Origin: Rhodoferax sp. | GTDB lineage: Bacteria; Pseudomonadota; Gammaproteobacteria; Burkholderiales; Burkholderiaceae_C | Assembly (NCBI GenBank): GCA_020048895.1 | Contig: JAIFLV010000027.1 | Coordinates: 1-60,899 of the forward strand | DNA: 60,899 nucleotides | Direction of reading: 5' to 3' | Shown: positions 26,441 to 35,972 of the stretch, piece after piece | How positions within the stretch are numbered: the first letter of the stretch is position 1 | Layout: every line of letters begins with the position of its first letter | The notes under the pieces: generated by a model | Databases searched by the model: none | The model's input: only the letters and a program-made list of their open reading frames with translations | Told to the model about the DNA's origin: nothing | Position numbers and translations under genes: made by a program

Positions 26441-28267
26441 TCAACCCAGCGCAGTAATCCATTGCATGTTGGCTCTCAATTTGGCGGCCATATCACGGCC
26501 CAGATTTTCAAGAAGGGTTATTTTCAGCAACGGTTCACGACTGGAAATACGCTCCAAATCATTGGCTTCCATGATGCGGCAATGCACGGGCGTATCCGCA
26601 AACACCGAGGCACTGCGGGTGCTCTGCCCGAGCAGCACCATTTCACCAAACACCATGCCTGGCCCCAGGGTTGCGATGCGTTGGTGTGCGCCATCGGTCA
26701 GGGGCACCACAATACTCAACTGACCTGAGACGATGAAAAAGATCTGGCCATCGCCCGCCTGCCCGCTACTCAGAATTTGTGCGCCGGCCTCATACGTTTG
26801 TACACGGCTGGTTGCCTCCACCTCGCGCAGAAGCGGTTGCGGAAGACCCTTGAACAGTGCGGCATCAGACAACTGTGCGTCACTGGGTACGACGGGCAGT
26901 GCCGACGATTCCAGCAACCGGTTTTCGCACCATTCGATGGCCAGGTCGTTGTCTTCAAAGCTTAAAAATCCGCGGTCGTGACGTGACACCGACTTGCGCA
27001 GTGGCCCGGTAACAGCGCTGCGCTTGCGGACGCGTGAAAACACCACGGCAATACCATCTTGTGCCAGTCCCATGCGGGCTTGACTCAGCAGTTTCGCCGC
27101 GCTTTCCGAGATGCCATCGACCCGGTTCATGTCGAGCACAAAACAACACGTCTGGGCTGCCAGTGACTGCATTTTTCGAATCACAAATTCGACGCCATCC
27201 ACCGCCAGAAAGCCATGCAGGCACAGGCACTGGATACGGTGCGCCTGCTCTTTAAGCAATGCACGCAAATGCGCAGGGGGCTGGCGCCGCGAGGGGGCAT
27301 CGGCACCAGTAAAGAGGCGGCCAAGTGCCATTCCCGGGTCATTGCCCGGGCTGAAAACATTCAGGCCAAAGTCCCGTGACAATCGTTTGCAGACCTCGAT
27401 GCCGCGCACACTGTTGCCTTTTTCGTCCAGCCGCGGTGAGTAAACGCCTATGCCAAAGCGTCCTGGCAATACCGCCACTATGCCGCCACCCACGCCACTC
27501 TTGGCTGGCATCCCAACCTCGGACAACCAGCTTCCGGCATAGTCGTACATGCCGCAGGTAGCCATAACGCTCAGCACACGCTCCACATGTTCGGCGGGAA
27601 TGGTGGACTGCCCAGTCAGCGGATGAACACCCCCGTTGGCCAGTGTGGCTGCCATGTAGGCAATATCCTGGCAATTGACCAGCAACGAGCACTGCCTGAA
27701 GTAGTTTTCCAGCGCCGCCATCGGATCGCCCGCAATGATGTCAAAGTTTTTCAACATCCATGCGATGGCACGGTTGCGGTGACCGGTGTCGCTCTCTGAC
27801 TGGTACACCGCTTCGTCCAACGCCAACGGGTGACCGGCAAAACCCTCTAGCGATACCTTGATGCGAGCCCACTGTTCAGCCATCGTGCCACCGTCCACCA
27901 AACTGGTAATCGCGATGGCGCCAGCGTTGATCATGGGGTTGAAGGGCGTGTTGTCAGACGATTTGAGGCTGATGGAGTTGAAAGCATCGCCGCTGGGCTC
28001 AACGCCTACTTTGGATGTAACGAAATCCTTGCCGCGGTCAGCCAGGGCCGTGGCAAAAACGAAGGCCTTGGCAATGGACTGGATCGTGAACTGGGTTTCC
28101 ATATTGCCTACCGAGTACGCCACCCCGTCCATGGTGACCAGACAGATAGCGAATCCGTCCGGGTCTACTTTCGCGAGTTCCGGGATGTAACTGGCAAGCT
28201 CTCCCGAAGTGTTACGTGCGATTTGCTGATGCAGCTCCTCAAGGTAGGTCTGGATGGGTGACTCCAC
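26441..28267 (-). CDS. glsA: Glutaminase A fused to STAS and cyclic-nucleotide-binding domains
   Basis: 608 residues, double the size of a minimal glutaminase. Residues 1-310 are GlsA (glutamine to glutamate and ammonia): Ser64-x-x-Lys67 in FTIQSIAKAFVF, SDTGHRNRAIAWML and MPAKSGVGGGIVAVLPG. Residues about 345-450 form a STAS domain (CFVLDMNRVDGISESAAKLL). Residues about 480-590 are a cyclic-nucleotide-binding domain with a phosphate-binding cassette FGEMVLLGQSTRSASV whose Arg is present, so a nucleotide ligand is possible. Start is GTG at 28267, supported by AGGAG nine bases upstream. It follows the hybrid kinase by 64 bases and is probably the third gene of that operon. Glutaminase activity regulated by the accessory domains is inference. 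Confidence 0.93.
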   Translation of the reverse strand: MESPIQTYLEELHQQIARNTSGELASYIPELAKVDPDGFAICLVTMDGVAYSVGNMETQFTIQSIAKAFVFATALADRGKDFVTSKVGVEPSGDAFNSISLKSSDNTPFNPMINAGAIAITSLVDGGTMAEQWARIKVSLEGFAGHPLALDEAVYQSESDTGHRNRAIAWMLKNFDIIAGDPMAALENYFRQCSLLVNCQDIAYMAATLANGGVHPLTGQSTIPAEHVERVLSVMATCGMYDYAGSWLSEVGMPAKSGVGGGIVAVLPGRFGIGVYSPRLDEKGNSVRGIEVCKRLSRDFGLNVFSPGNDPGMALGRLFTGADAPSRRQPPAHLRALLKEQAHRIQCLCLHGFLAVDGVEFVIRKMQSLAAQTCCFVLDMNRVDGISESAAKLLSQARMGLAQDGIAVVFSRVRKRSAVTGPLRKSVSRHDRGFLSFEDNDLAIEWCENRLLESSALPVVPSDAQLSDAALFKGLPQPLLREVEATSRVQTYEAGAQILSSGQAGDGQIFFIVSGQLSIVVPLTDGAHQRIATLGPGMVFGEMVLLGQSTRSASVFADTPVHCRIMEANDLERISSREPLLKITLLENLGRDMAAKLRANMQWITALG

Positions 28268-28331
28268 GGCAATGCGCTCCTGAATGTGTTCAACCTAAGC
28301 GTGCAAAACGCGTGCCAGAAAATGTGCTTGG

Positions 28332-31300
28332 CTACTTGCGCGCCGAAGGTGTGCTCGTAGCCGCCACGGTCACCTCGTGCCTTGCTTGGTGGGCAGCACC
28401 CAGCAAGCGGCCAAGCGTCGTGCGCAGGGTGTCCAAACTCACAGGTTTAGTCAAAAAATCGTCCATGCCCACAGCCATACAGTGAAGACGGTCTTCCTCG
28501 AAAGCGTCCGCGGTGAGTGCAACAATCGGGATGCGTTGGCTTCGCCCGAAAACGGTCTCCCACTGGCGGATCTTTTGGGTCGCGGTATAGCCATCCATGG
28601 TAGGCATCTGAAGGTCCATGAGCACCAGATCAGGCACATTGCCTTGCGTCACCCAGTTCAACGCCTCTTCGCCATCTTTCGCAAGTGCCACTTGCAGCCC
28701 CAAGCGAGACAACAAGTTCTTGATCACCATGGTGTTGATTACATTGTCTTCCGCCACAAGAATGCGCCCGCTCAATTGCCCAGCAGGCGAAGCCCCTGGT
28801 GCCGCCTTGTCGACGGCACGATTTTCCTGGCGACTGTCGTCTTGCAACGACAACCGCCTGACCTGCACGCGAAACCAAAACCGCGAACCCACGCCCAGTT
28901 CGCTGGTGACACCGACACTGCCGCCAGCCAATTGCGCGAGGCTGCGCACAATGGACAGGCCCAATCCGCTACCACCATATTCCCGGGTGGTGGAACTGTC
29001 CGCCTGCGAGAACGGCGAGAACAGTTTGCTCAGTTTATTGAATTCGATGCCGATACCGGTATCGCTCACTGAGTACTCCAGCAACACTTTGTCATCGTCG
29101 TCGCAGGGCAATTCGGTGCCTTCGATGGTCACCGTACCCTGCGACGTGAATTTGATGGCATTGCCCACCAGGTTGGCCAGCATCTGGCGCAGTCGGTGCG
29201 CGTCCGCCTCGTAGCGCTGTCCACCAGGGCCATGCCATTGGTAAGTGAGAACCAAATCCTTGGCCTTGGCGGTGCCGGCAAACAGAGCTTGGGTTTCGCG
29301 CGCAATCTGATCGGGCGCAAACGCCATGGCTTCCAAATGGAACTTCCCCGACTCGATCTTGGAGAGATCCAGAATGTCGTTGAGCAACGTCAGCAACGAT
29401 TGCCCCGAGGTCAAAATAGTGCGGGCGTAGTCGTCGCGGGCTTCGTCTGACACCCCGGGCATCAGCAGCAGTTGCGCCATCCCGAGAATGCCATTCATGG
29501 GGGTGCGGATTTCATGGGACATGGTGGCCAGGAAGCGGCTCTTCGCCAGGTTGGCTTCCTGTGCTTCTTCGGTCGCCCGTGCCAGCTCGGTGATGTCAGT
29601 GCGAAATCCCACTGTGCTTCCATCAGGCATCTTGCGCTCCATGATGCGCAACACGCGACCATCATCGATACGCTGCACCAGCGCCGGGTGCTCTGAGCGA
29701 TGCTGTTGCAGGCGCTCCTGGACCCATTCTTCCTCCCGCCCAATGGCCGCCTGGTACTGCCCACGCCGCGCACCTTCCCGAATCAAGTCCTCAAACAGCG
29801 CCCCCGGTTCGATCAGGTCCCGCGAGATGGAATACAGATCGCGGTACTTTTCGTTGCACAACAACAAGCGGTCATCGGGGCCAAACAAGACGAATGCCTC
29901 ATCGATGGTATCGATCGCTGCGCGCAGCAATTGCTCGCTATGGACTGCCGCAAGCTCTGAGTTCTTCCTTTGGGTGATATCGGTGTGTGTCACCACAACC
30001 CCCTGGCCGCCAGAGGTCAGTGGCGTGACATTCAAGTGAAACCAACGCTGTTGGTCTGGAGAGTGGCAGGGATACTCCATGCTGAATTGGGGACAAGTGC
30101 CTTGCAATACGGCCTGAATACCAGCGTGTGCGCTGGCACCATCGTGGGCTTCCAGACCTTGCGCCGCCCGAGACACTGTCAGGTAATCTGCGCCAATCGC
30201 CGTGCGCACCGGAACTTGTCCCGCAATCACGCCATTCGCCAGCGAAAACTCAGTCCAAGACTTGTTTACCGCCTGGATCACGCCTTTGCCATCGAGCACA
30301 GCAATTTCCGAGGTCATCGAGTCCAGGATTGCCAGGCTGAACGCCTGGCTTTCCCGCAAAGTCTGTGCAGCCTGCTTCTGGACCGAGATGTCGCGGCCAA
30401 TACCTATGAAGTGCTGCAATGCGCCGGATGAATCCAGAGACCGTGTAACGGAAAGCGCCATGGTGTACTCGCGACCATCCTTATGGCGGTTGAGCACTTC
30501 GCCAGTCCATGCACCTTTGTCGCGCAGGTCATCCCACATGGCAGCAAAAATTGCAGGGTCCTGCTGCTCGGATCGCAACACACGCGGATTCTTCCCGAGC
30601 ACTTCACTGCGGTCATATCCGGTGATGCGTGTGAACGCTTCGTTGACTGAAATGACGAGGGCATCGGGATCGGTAATGACAATCGCATCCGCACTGCCGT
30701 CAAAGACAGAGGCGCTGATGCGCTGCAGGCGGGTGAATTCCATATGCTCCGCCTCTGCCCGCAGTTGGCGACGGTAGTAGACGACTGCAAGCGCCGTGAC
30801 GATTACCAAAAGCGGCAGCAATACACCCAGCAGTGTCAGGGCCTCGGTACGCCAACGAGCCAGTGCTACATCCTTGCTGAATTGGCCAACTACCACCACT
30901 GGAAAGATGGCAGACGCCCGAAATGCGGTCAGGATGGGATTTCCGCCAGCGGAACGTTGCTCCAAGCGGCCAATCTCTCGCTCAGGTAACCCGAACGTGG
31001 CGAGCGTACCTGCCTCAACGGAACCCAGCGCCGCCCGTGACCCGCTGTGCAGAAGTAACGTTCCGTCAAACCTCAGCACATTCACGACGCCTACGGTCGG
31101 ATCGACCGACTGGCCAATGTGGTTGAGAAAGAAGTCGGGGTTCACCGCGATCAGCAGCAGGAACCGCTCCTGACCCAACAAAACACTGCGCACCAACGGA
31201 ATGAAGTTGACTGCATCAACCGGCACCGGACGATCTGGCGCAGAGGGTGTGGCATCTACAAAGTCTCGCCCGGCCCAAGGGACGCCAATACGTGACACGG

Positions 31301-31709
31301 GGCTGTCCGACCCGACTTTGGGATAAAAACTGTCAATCGCGACCACCGTGCCGATGTTGGCCGGGTTCGAACTGGCAACAATTCGACCGTTGGCATCCGA
31401 GAGCGAGAGTGATCGCAATAACGGCGCCTGACGCAGCGTGGCGCCAAAGTTATGCTCGATGTGGCGCGTGTCAGCGACGCCATCCGCAGTGATCAATGCA
31501 TTGACCGCCGCCAGTTCGGCAACGCGAAGACTCTCGGTCAGCAGATTCTCAACCGCATGCGTGTGCAGCGCCGCTTGCTCCAGCCCGTTTTCAATCGAAT
31601 CCTCATACAAGCGCCAAAGGGAAAAGGTAGCGGTACCCAGCACACCCAGAAACAACAGCAGCACGCCCAGCGCAATGGTTCGGCCCAGGGACTGCTTGCG
31701 CTGATTCAT
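28332..31709 (-). CDS. Hybrid sensor histidine kinase, dCache and three PAS domains
   Basis: 1125 residues. TM helix at about 10-30, periplasmic double-Cache-like sensor about 35-285, TM at about 292-312, then PAS domains at about 333-445, 455-585 and 592-705, HisKA with His732 (MSHEIRTPMNG), HATPase (NLVGNAIKF, DTGIGIE, GGSGLGLSIV) and a C-terminal receiver with phospho-acceptor Asp1032 (LVLMDLQMPTMDG). There is no HPt domain, so an Hpt protein or a receiver elsewhere must complete the relay. Its ATG overlaps the stop of the binding-protein gene (ATGA). The context suggests that it senses an amino acid, perhaps through the upstream binding protein. Confidence 0.93.
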   Translation of the reverse strand: MNQRKQSLGRTIALGVLLLFLGVLGTATFSLWRLYEDSIENGLEQAALHTHAVENLLTESLRVAELAAVNALITADGVADTRHIEHNFGATLRQAPLLRSLSLSDANGRIVASSNPANIGTVVAIDSFYPKVGSDSPVSRIGVPWAGRDFVDATPSAPDRPVPVDAVNFIPLVRSVLLGQERFLLLIAVNPDFFLNHIGQSVDPTVGVVNVLRFDGTLLLHSGSRAALGSVEAGTLATFGLPEREIGRLEQRSAGGNPILTAFRASAIFPVVVVGQFSKDVALARWRTEALTLLGVLLPLLVIVTALAVVYYRRQLRAEAEHMEFTRLQRISASVFDGSADAIVITDPDALVISVNEAFTRITGYDRSEVLGKNPRVLRSEQQDPAIFAAMWDDLRDKGAWTGEVLNRHKDGREYTMALSVTRSLDSSGALQHFIGIGRDISVQKQAAQTLRESQAFSLAILDSMTSEIAVLDGKGVIQAVNKSWTEFSLANGVIAGQVPVRTAIGADYLTVSRAAQGLEAHDGASAHAGIQAVLQGTCPQFSMEYPCHSPDQQRWFHLNVTPLTSGGQGVVVTHTDITQRKNSELAAVHSEQLLRAAIDTIDEAFVLFGPDDRLLLCNEKYRDLYSISRDLIEPGALFEDLIREGARRGQYQAAIGREEEWVQERLQQHRSEHPALVQRIDDGRVLRIMERKMPDGSTVGFRTDITELARATEEAQEANLAKSRFLATMSHEIRTPMNGILGMAQLLLMPGVSDEARDDYARTILTSGQSLLTLLNDILDLSKIESGKFHLEAMAFAPDQIARETQALFAGTAKAKDLVLTYQWHGPGGQRYEADAHRLRQMLANLVGNAIKFTSQGTVTIEGTELPCDDDDKVLLEYSVSDTGIGIEFNKLSKLFSPFSQADSSTTREYGGSGLGLSIVRSLAQLAGGSVGVTSELGVGSRFWFRVQVRRLSLQDDSRQENRAVDKAAPGASPAGQLSGRILVAEDNVINTMVIKNLLSRLGLQVALAKDGEEALNWVTQGNVPDLVLMDLQMPTMDGYTATQKIRQWETVFGRSQRIPIVALTADAFEEDRLHCMAVGMDDFLTKPVSLDTLRTTLGRLLGAAHQARHEVTVAATSTPSARK

Positions 31710-32506
31710 TGCGCCACGATCGGTGTGAGCTTGTGTACCTTGGCAGAGTCAAGAAGCCGCCCGTCGCGCTTGATGTCTTCGACGAAACGTTCCAAGCGAG
31801 CGTGCCAGGCATCGTCACCCGGCTTCATGGCGTATCCGTAGGGTGTAATGTGATACGTGCTGGGTGGCGCAACCAGACGCGCCCAGTCGGCATTGGCCAG
31901 AAAACGCTGACTGTAGGGATAGTCGGTCATGAACACATCAGCGCGCCCGGACTGGACCTCTTGCTCACGTGCGTGCGGGGTATCGAGCACCAATAGCTGG
32001 GCACTTTTGAGCTTGTCTTTCATTACCGGTTCGTGCAGGGTTCCCTTTTGCACTGCCACGACCGATCCGACCTTGTCGATATCGGCCCACTCCTTGACGC
32101 GACGGTTGGTCTTACTGGTGATGGCGTAAATGTCGCTGGCCAGGTGTGGCTTGGTGAACCGAAGCTTCTCCATCCGTGCAGGGGTGATGCCAATCGCAAA
32201 CATCGCAACATCACAGCGTTCCTGCGTCACATCGTCGATCAATTTGGCAAAGGAAGTGTCGACAAACTCCACTGCCACGCCCAGGTCTTTGCCCAGTTCG
32301 TTGGCCATATCGATGTCGATACCCGCGAGCTGCTGGGTTTTCGGATTGCGGTAGCTGATGCTGAAGTAGTCAGGCCAGATACAGACCCGCACGGATTTTG
32401 CTGCCGCCACGCGGCTCAGGCGGCTGGCATTGGCACTTTGGGCAGTAGCCTGCAACGCGATGGAACCGGCAAGGCTGAGCGCAAGGATGGCAGAGATGGT
32501 ACGCAT
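31706..32506 (-). CDS. Periplasmic amino-acid-type binding protein (family 3)
   Basis: About 266 residues from the ATG at 32506 (MRTISAILALSLAGSIALQ, signal peptide ending ATAQ); the frame upstream of it reads through the promoter element. Family 3 solute-binding features: VRVCIWPDYFSISYRNP, GIDIDMANELGKDLGVAVEF, RCDVAMFAIGITPARMEKL and a strand-hinge segment DIDKVGSVVAVQKGTLHE. Proteins of this class bind polar amino acids such as glutamate or arginine. No ABC permease or ATPase is nearby. Instead the gene is the first of an operon with the hybrid kinase and glutaminase, so it more probably delivers a ligand signal to the kinase than to a transporter. Confidence 0.9.
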   Translation of the reverse strand: MRTISAILALSLAGSIALQATAQSANASRLSRVAAAKSVRVCIWPDYFSISYRNPKTQQLAGIDIDMANELGKDLGVAVEFVDTSFAKLIDDVTQERCDVAMFAIGITPARMEKLRFTKPHLASDIYAITSKTNRRVKEWADIDKVGSVVAVQKGTLHEPVMKDKLKSAQLLVLDTPHAREQEVQSGRADVFMTDYPYSQRFLANADWARLVAPPSTYHITPYGYAMKPGDDAWHARLERFVEDIKRDGRLLDSAKVHKLTPIVAQ

Positions 32507-32534
32507 AACGGTGATGAGGTCGCTAAACGGTACA

Positions 32535-32580
32535 GTGTACAGACGCTGCCATGGGCAACACATTTACATAAATCAAGAAG
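32535..32580 (-). promoter_or_regulatory. Shared upstream element, copy 2 (FNR-like box)
   Basis: 46 bp before the binding-protein gene. Minus strand: CTTCTTGATTTATGTAAATG, then TTGCCC, then CGTCTGTACAC. It contains TTGATTTATGTAAA, close to the TTGATxxxxGTCAA dyads that FNR/DNR-type regulators use. A -10 candidate TACACT begins about 23 bases after the dyad, giving a roughly 25-base leader to the ATG at 32506. The near-identity to 26264-26310 suggests that one regulator controls both operons. Confidence 0.6.
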
Positions 32581-32726
32581 TGTTGAAGTGTTGGCGCAGT
32601 CGACCCGTAAAGAAGTACAGACCGTTGTTGACCGGATGAACGGTCTGGTGACCCCACGTTACGATAGCGGGACTACAACTGCACTGTCTTGCCCGGCCAA
32701 TTTCCGATGTCACACTGCTAACGAAG

Positions 32727-34325
32727 ATGCCCACCTCACCTTGCATATCCACCTCGCAAACCGTTGAAGACTACGTCACCAGCGCCATCGAATGCGCGTG
32801 GAAGGGCGACGTCCATCGCGCGCACGAGGAACTCGTCGCCAAACTTGGAGCCAATCCAACCGGTCTCACGCAAATACAAAATGCGTTGCTGGATTCCCTC
32901 AATGCCACTGTACGTATTGACGGGGCCGAGTACGAGTCAGCGCTCAAATTGATATTGCCACAGCTGTCGCTGGCCGAGCAATCCGTCCATCGCAACCAAC
33001 TCGACTGGCTATACACGGCGATTGCTTTCGCGCTCGGGGCCATGGGCGACCCCGCGCGCGGTCTGGAGTGGGTGGGACAGGCTGCGGCAATGACACAGAC
33101 CTACCCCCATTCGACCGGTCGGCGCAAGGCATACATCACCACGGCTTCCCTATTGGGACAAATGGGCGACCATTCAGGCGCCCTCGATGCGATGCAACAT
33201 GCGCTGACCGTTGCGGACGCACAGGGCGACCTGCGCGCCATCGCAATCTGCTGCGTGAGCATCGCGGAAAATTGCTTGCAGCAAGCACGCCGTCAGGATG
33301 CAGATGACGAGGCACGGCACTCATACGCCCAGCGCGCCATCGATCATGCCTCCCGCGCGCTCGATTTGAAGGTCCCCGATGGCACGGGGCAATGCAACAT
33401 CGCCGCACATCTTTACCGAGCGCAAGCATGGACCATGCTGGGCGAGCATGCCAAAGCCCGTGACTCCCTACAGGAGCAAGTCTCACAGATATTGCCGAAT
33501 CCCCATCTTCAAGTAGAGCTGCTGCTGGCGCTGGCACTTTCGTCCTTTGCAACCCGGGACTATGCGCAAGCGCGGGCGCATCTCAGGGAAGCCCATGGGC
33601 TGGCGCAAAGCCAATCACTGGGTCCCATGTTGTTGCGCCTTTTTCCCATAGCGGTCCGCGTGGAAGTTGCCGCGCAAGACACTTGCGCAGCGCTTGCCTG
33701 GTCACAGCTGCACTGCACATTTCTGGAGACGCACTACCATCATCGCCTGCAAAGCGTGGCGCGCAGTGCCGAGTTGTTCGCAGAGGCCGAGCGCTTGCGA
33801 AAAGAGGCTGAATCGCTTCGATCCCGATCAAAAGCCTGGGAACATGCAGCCCTTCGCGACACATTGACGGGCATTTACAACCGGCGTGGACTTGCGCAGC
33901 ACAGCTTTCCATTGTTTGCATCTGCACACGCATTGGCACTTGCTGCGTTCGACACCGATCACTTCAAGCTGGTCAACGACAGATTTGGTCATGCTGTGGG
34001 TGATCAAGTACTCAAGGCGCTTGCACGCATCATTCATTCGCACATCCGCGGTGGCGATGTATTGGCCCGCATTGGAGGCGACGAGTTCGTGCTGTTGCTT
34101 GCCGGTGCCAGCCTGGAGTCGGCACAGCGCATTTGCGAGCGCATACGGGTCGCCATCGAATCGCATGGCTGGGAAAAAATCACTCCGGAGTTGCGCCTGA
34201 CGTCAAGTATCGGTCTCACCGCACGCACGGTAGACGAGCCCCTCGATGCTCTGATCGCCCGCGCCGACGCAGCGCTGGAGGTGGCCAAACATGGCGGGCG
34301 CAACCAGGTGCAGGTCGCTGCTTGA
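32727..34325 (+). CDS. TPR-type diguanylate cyclase
   Basis: 532 residues, no membrane segment. Residues about 15-350 are a helical-repeat region of TPR type (WLYTAIAFALGAMGDPARGLEW, MGDHSGALDAMQHALTVADA, LGEHAKARDSLQEQV). A short coiled coil (AEAERLRKEAESLRSRSKAWEH) leads to the GGDEF domain: DTLTGIYNRRG, and the active-site RIGGDEF at about 449-453. The c-di-GMP inhibitory site RGGD lies at the right spacing, so it should be an active, feedback-controlled cyclase. Divergent from the operon upstream. Confidence 0.92.
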   Translation: MPTSPCISTSQTVEDYVTSAIECAWKGDVHRAHEELVAKLGANPTGLTQIQNALLDSLNATVRIDGAEYESALKLILPQLSLAEQSVHRNQLDWLYTAIAFALGAMGDPARGLEWVGQAAAMTQTYPHSTGRRKAYITTASLLGQMGDHSGALDAMQHALTVADAQGDLRAIAICCVSIAENCLQQARRQDADDEARHSYAQRAIDHASRALDLKVPDGTGQCNIAAHLYRAQAWTMLGEHAKARDSLQEQVSQILPNPHLQVELLLALALSSFATRDYAQARAHLREAHGLAQSQSLGPMLLRLFPIAVRVEVAAQDTCAALAWSQLHCTFLETHYHHRLQSVARSAELFAEAERLRKEAESLRSRSKAWEHAALRDTLTGIYNRRGLAQHSFPLFASAHALALAAFDTDHFKLVNDRFGHAVGDQVLKALARIIHSHIRGGDVLARIGGDEFVLLLAGASLESAQRICERIRVAIESHGWEKITPELRLTSSIGLTARTVDEPLDALIARADAALEVAKHGGRNQVQVAA

Positions 34326-34387
34326 ACCCGGCTGCCGCTTAGGAAGCACCGCATTTTACGGATGCTGGGGTCGCCAAGGGTCGGGTA

Positions 34388-35752
34388 CTACAACGTCTTT
34401 TCCAGCGCCAGCAGGGCCTCGCGCCGGGACACTGCGATTCTGGAGCATGCAAGCACGATGGCGCGCACCATGTCACGGTCGAGCATGTGCAGGAACTCGA
34501 GCGGCGCAATCGCCCCGTCAAACATGCGGTGCGCCTGCGCGATCGCGGTACGCATCCCTTCCTGCCCGATGCAGCGGTAGGCAAAGGCGGTCAGAGGAGA
34601 AGACGTCAGATCGTTACGTGATTCTTGCGCTCGCCCTTTTTCAAATACCTTCAACAAGGCCTCATTCAGAAGCGCTTTTGGTGCTACCTCCGGCAGAAAA
34701 TCCTCGGCGCGATCTGGTTTCCCATGCAAACTCGCAATATCGCCCAGGAACATGGAAACAGGTGAATCCGTGCCCGTCGCCAGCGCCAATGCTTCGACGA
34801 TGGCCATAGCTACCGTTTTACAGTCCAGATAGTCGCAAGCAAAACGCAGATTGCTGCCCGCAGCAGCTGTCCACTCGCCCAGCGTCGCGTCACCCGGATA
34901 GCCGGCATGGCTCTGGAAGATGCTGGCCGGGTCCAGGTGTGCCAAAAAGCCTGCCATGCGCACGAGTGCGCCACGGTACTGGGAAATGGAATACACGCCT
35001 ACCGCCTTGAGGGGTGCGTTGGATTCATCAATCAGCAGCCAGGTATTCGACAGGAATTGGGCATGGTTGGGCAGTGCAAAACCGCGCACATCGCGATTGC
35101 CCATCTCCACGGCATCGCGCATGACTGAAGCGACGTGCGCGTCCAGTGTCGCCCCCGCCAGGTCAGGCAGATATGTATGTGTAACAGTGCGTACACGGCG
35201 GGCCAGCAGGTCCGGCGCCGACGCACCGTTCTGCAGCGTATTGCGAAACGGAATGGTGGCCTCAATACACGCCATCACGCCGATCAGGTCCGTGGGCTGC
35301 AGATACTTGTGCAATTGGTGTCCGGCCACCAGCGCGCTCATGAATTCGTTGAGGCCAGCGTACACCGATAACGTCTGGCCTACCTGAAAGCCAAAGATAC
35401 CTGCGCACAACACCATGACATCGTCATCAGCAGCAAAGGGGCGAATGGTGATGGTGCCCTGCTCGTCTCGCACAACATCCTTTAACCGATGTGCGACGCC
35501 ACTGGGGAAACCGCCATCGAGTTGGTAATACACCAGGTCATGAAACAAGCCCGCCAGCGTTTGCCGGGCATTGGCACCCTCACACATGTCGAACACATGG
35601 TCGCTGGTATGGTAAGAACGGGTGCGCGGGCTCATGGACTGGTGCACCAGCGTGGCCATGCGCTCCGCGTCACACATACCCAGCTCCGGGGCCAGTGTGC
35701 GGTACGCACCATCAAACAGGGCGATCAGCCGATTGATGGTTGAAACAGTCAT
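34388..35752 (-). CDS. HD-type metal-binding protein of unknown function
   Basis: About 454 residues from the ATG at 35752 (MTVSTINRLIALFDGAYRTL). A probable HD metal site is visible: YHTSDHVFDM and, about 30 residues on, LAGLFHDLVYYQL, the His...His-Asp pattern of HD phosphohydrolases. The remainder is helical, with DDDVMVLCAGIFGF and LQPTDLIGVMACIEATIPF; it gives no other recognised domain. It converges on the TPR-GGDEF gene, which makes a nucleotide-signalling role possible but unproven. Confidence 0.75.
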   Translation of the reverse strand: MTVSTINRLIALFDGAYRTLAPELGMCDAERMATLVHQSMSPRTRSYHTSDHVFDMCEGANARQTLAGLFHDLVYYQLDGGFPSGVAHRLKDVVRDEQGTITIRPFAADDDVMVLCAGIFGFQVGQTLSVYAGLNEFMSALVAGHQLHKYLQPTDLIGVMACIEATIPFRNTLQNGASAPDLLARRVRTVTHTYLPDLAGATLDAHVASVMRDAVEMGNRDVRGFALPNHAQFLSNTWLLIDESNAPLKAVGVYSISQYRGALVRMAGFLAHLDPASIFQSHAGYPGDATLGEWTAAAGSNLRFACDYLDCKTVAMAIVEALALATGTDSPVSMFLGDIASLHGKPDRAEDFLPEVAPKALLNEALLKVFEKGRAQESRNDLTSSPLTAFAYRCIGQEGMRTAIAQAHRMFDGAIAPLEFLHMLDRDMVRAIVLACSRIAVSRREALLALEKTL

Positions 35753-35828
35753 TTGAAACGGAATTGGAGCCACATGCACCGAAGTATGGCACACCTACCG
35801 CGTTGTGTGTGGCTCCAAGAATTGCATC

Positions 35829-35863
35829 AAAAAGCTGCGCAGCCCCCACCGGTTCTGCGCAGC
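35829..35863 (-). terminator. Rho-independent terminator after the DASS transporter
   Basis: On the minus strand GCTGCGCAG, a 12-base spacer (AACCGGTGGGGG) and CTGCGCAGC form a perfect 9-bp stem followed by TTTTT. It lies 110 bp past the stop of the transporter gene and before the start of the HD-type gene, so it separates two genes on the same strand. Confidence 0.8.
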
Positions 35864-35972
35864 CAGCTACTGAATCAATAGCGTCGTTGGCGTCTGAGCC
35901 GACAACGTCCACCAGGCAACGACATTTGCTGGCAGAACTTGTCGCTCAGCGCCGGGGAGGGGTGGCTTGACT

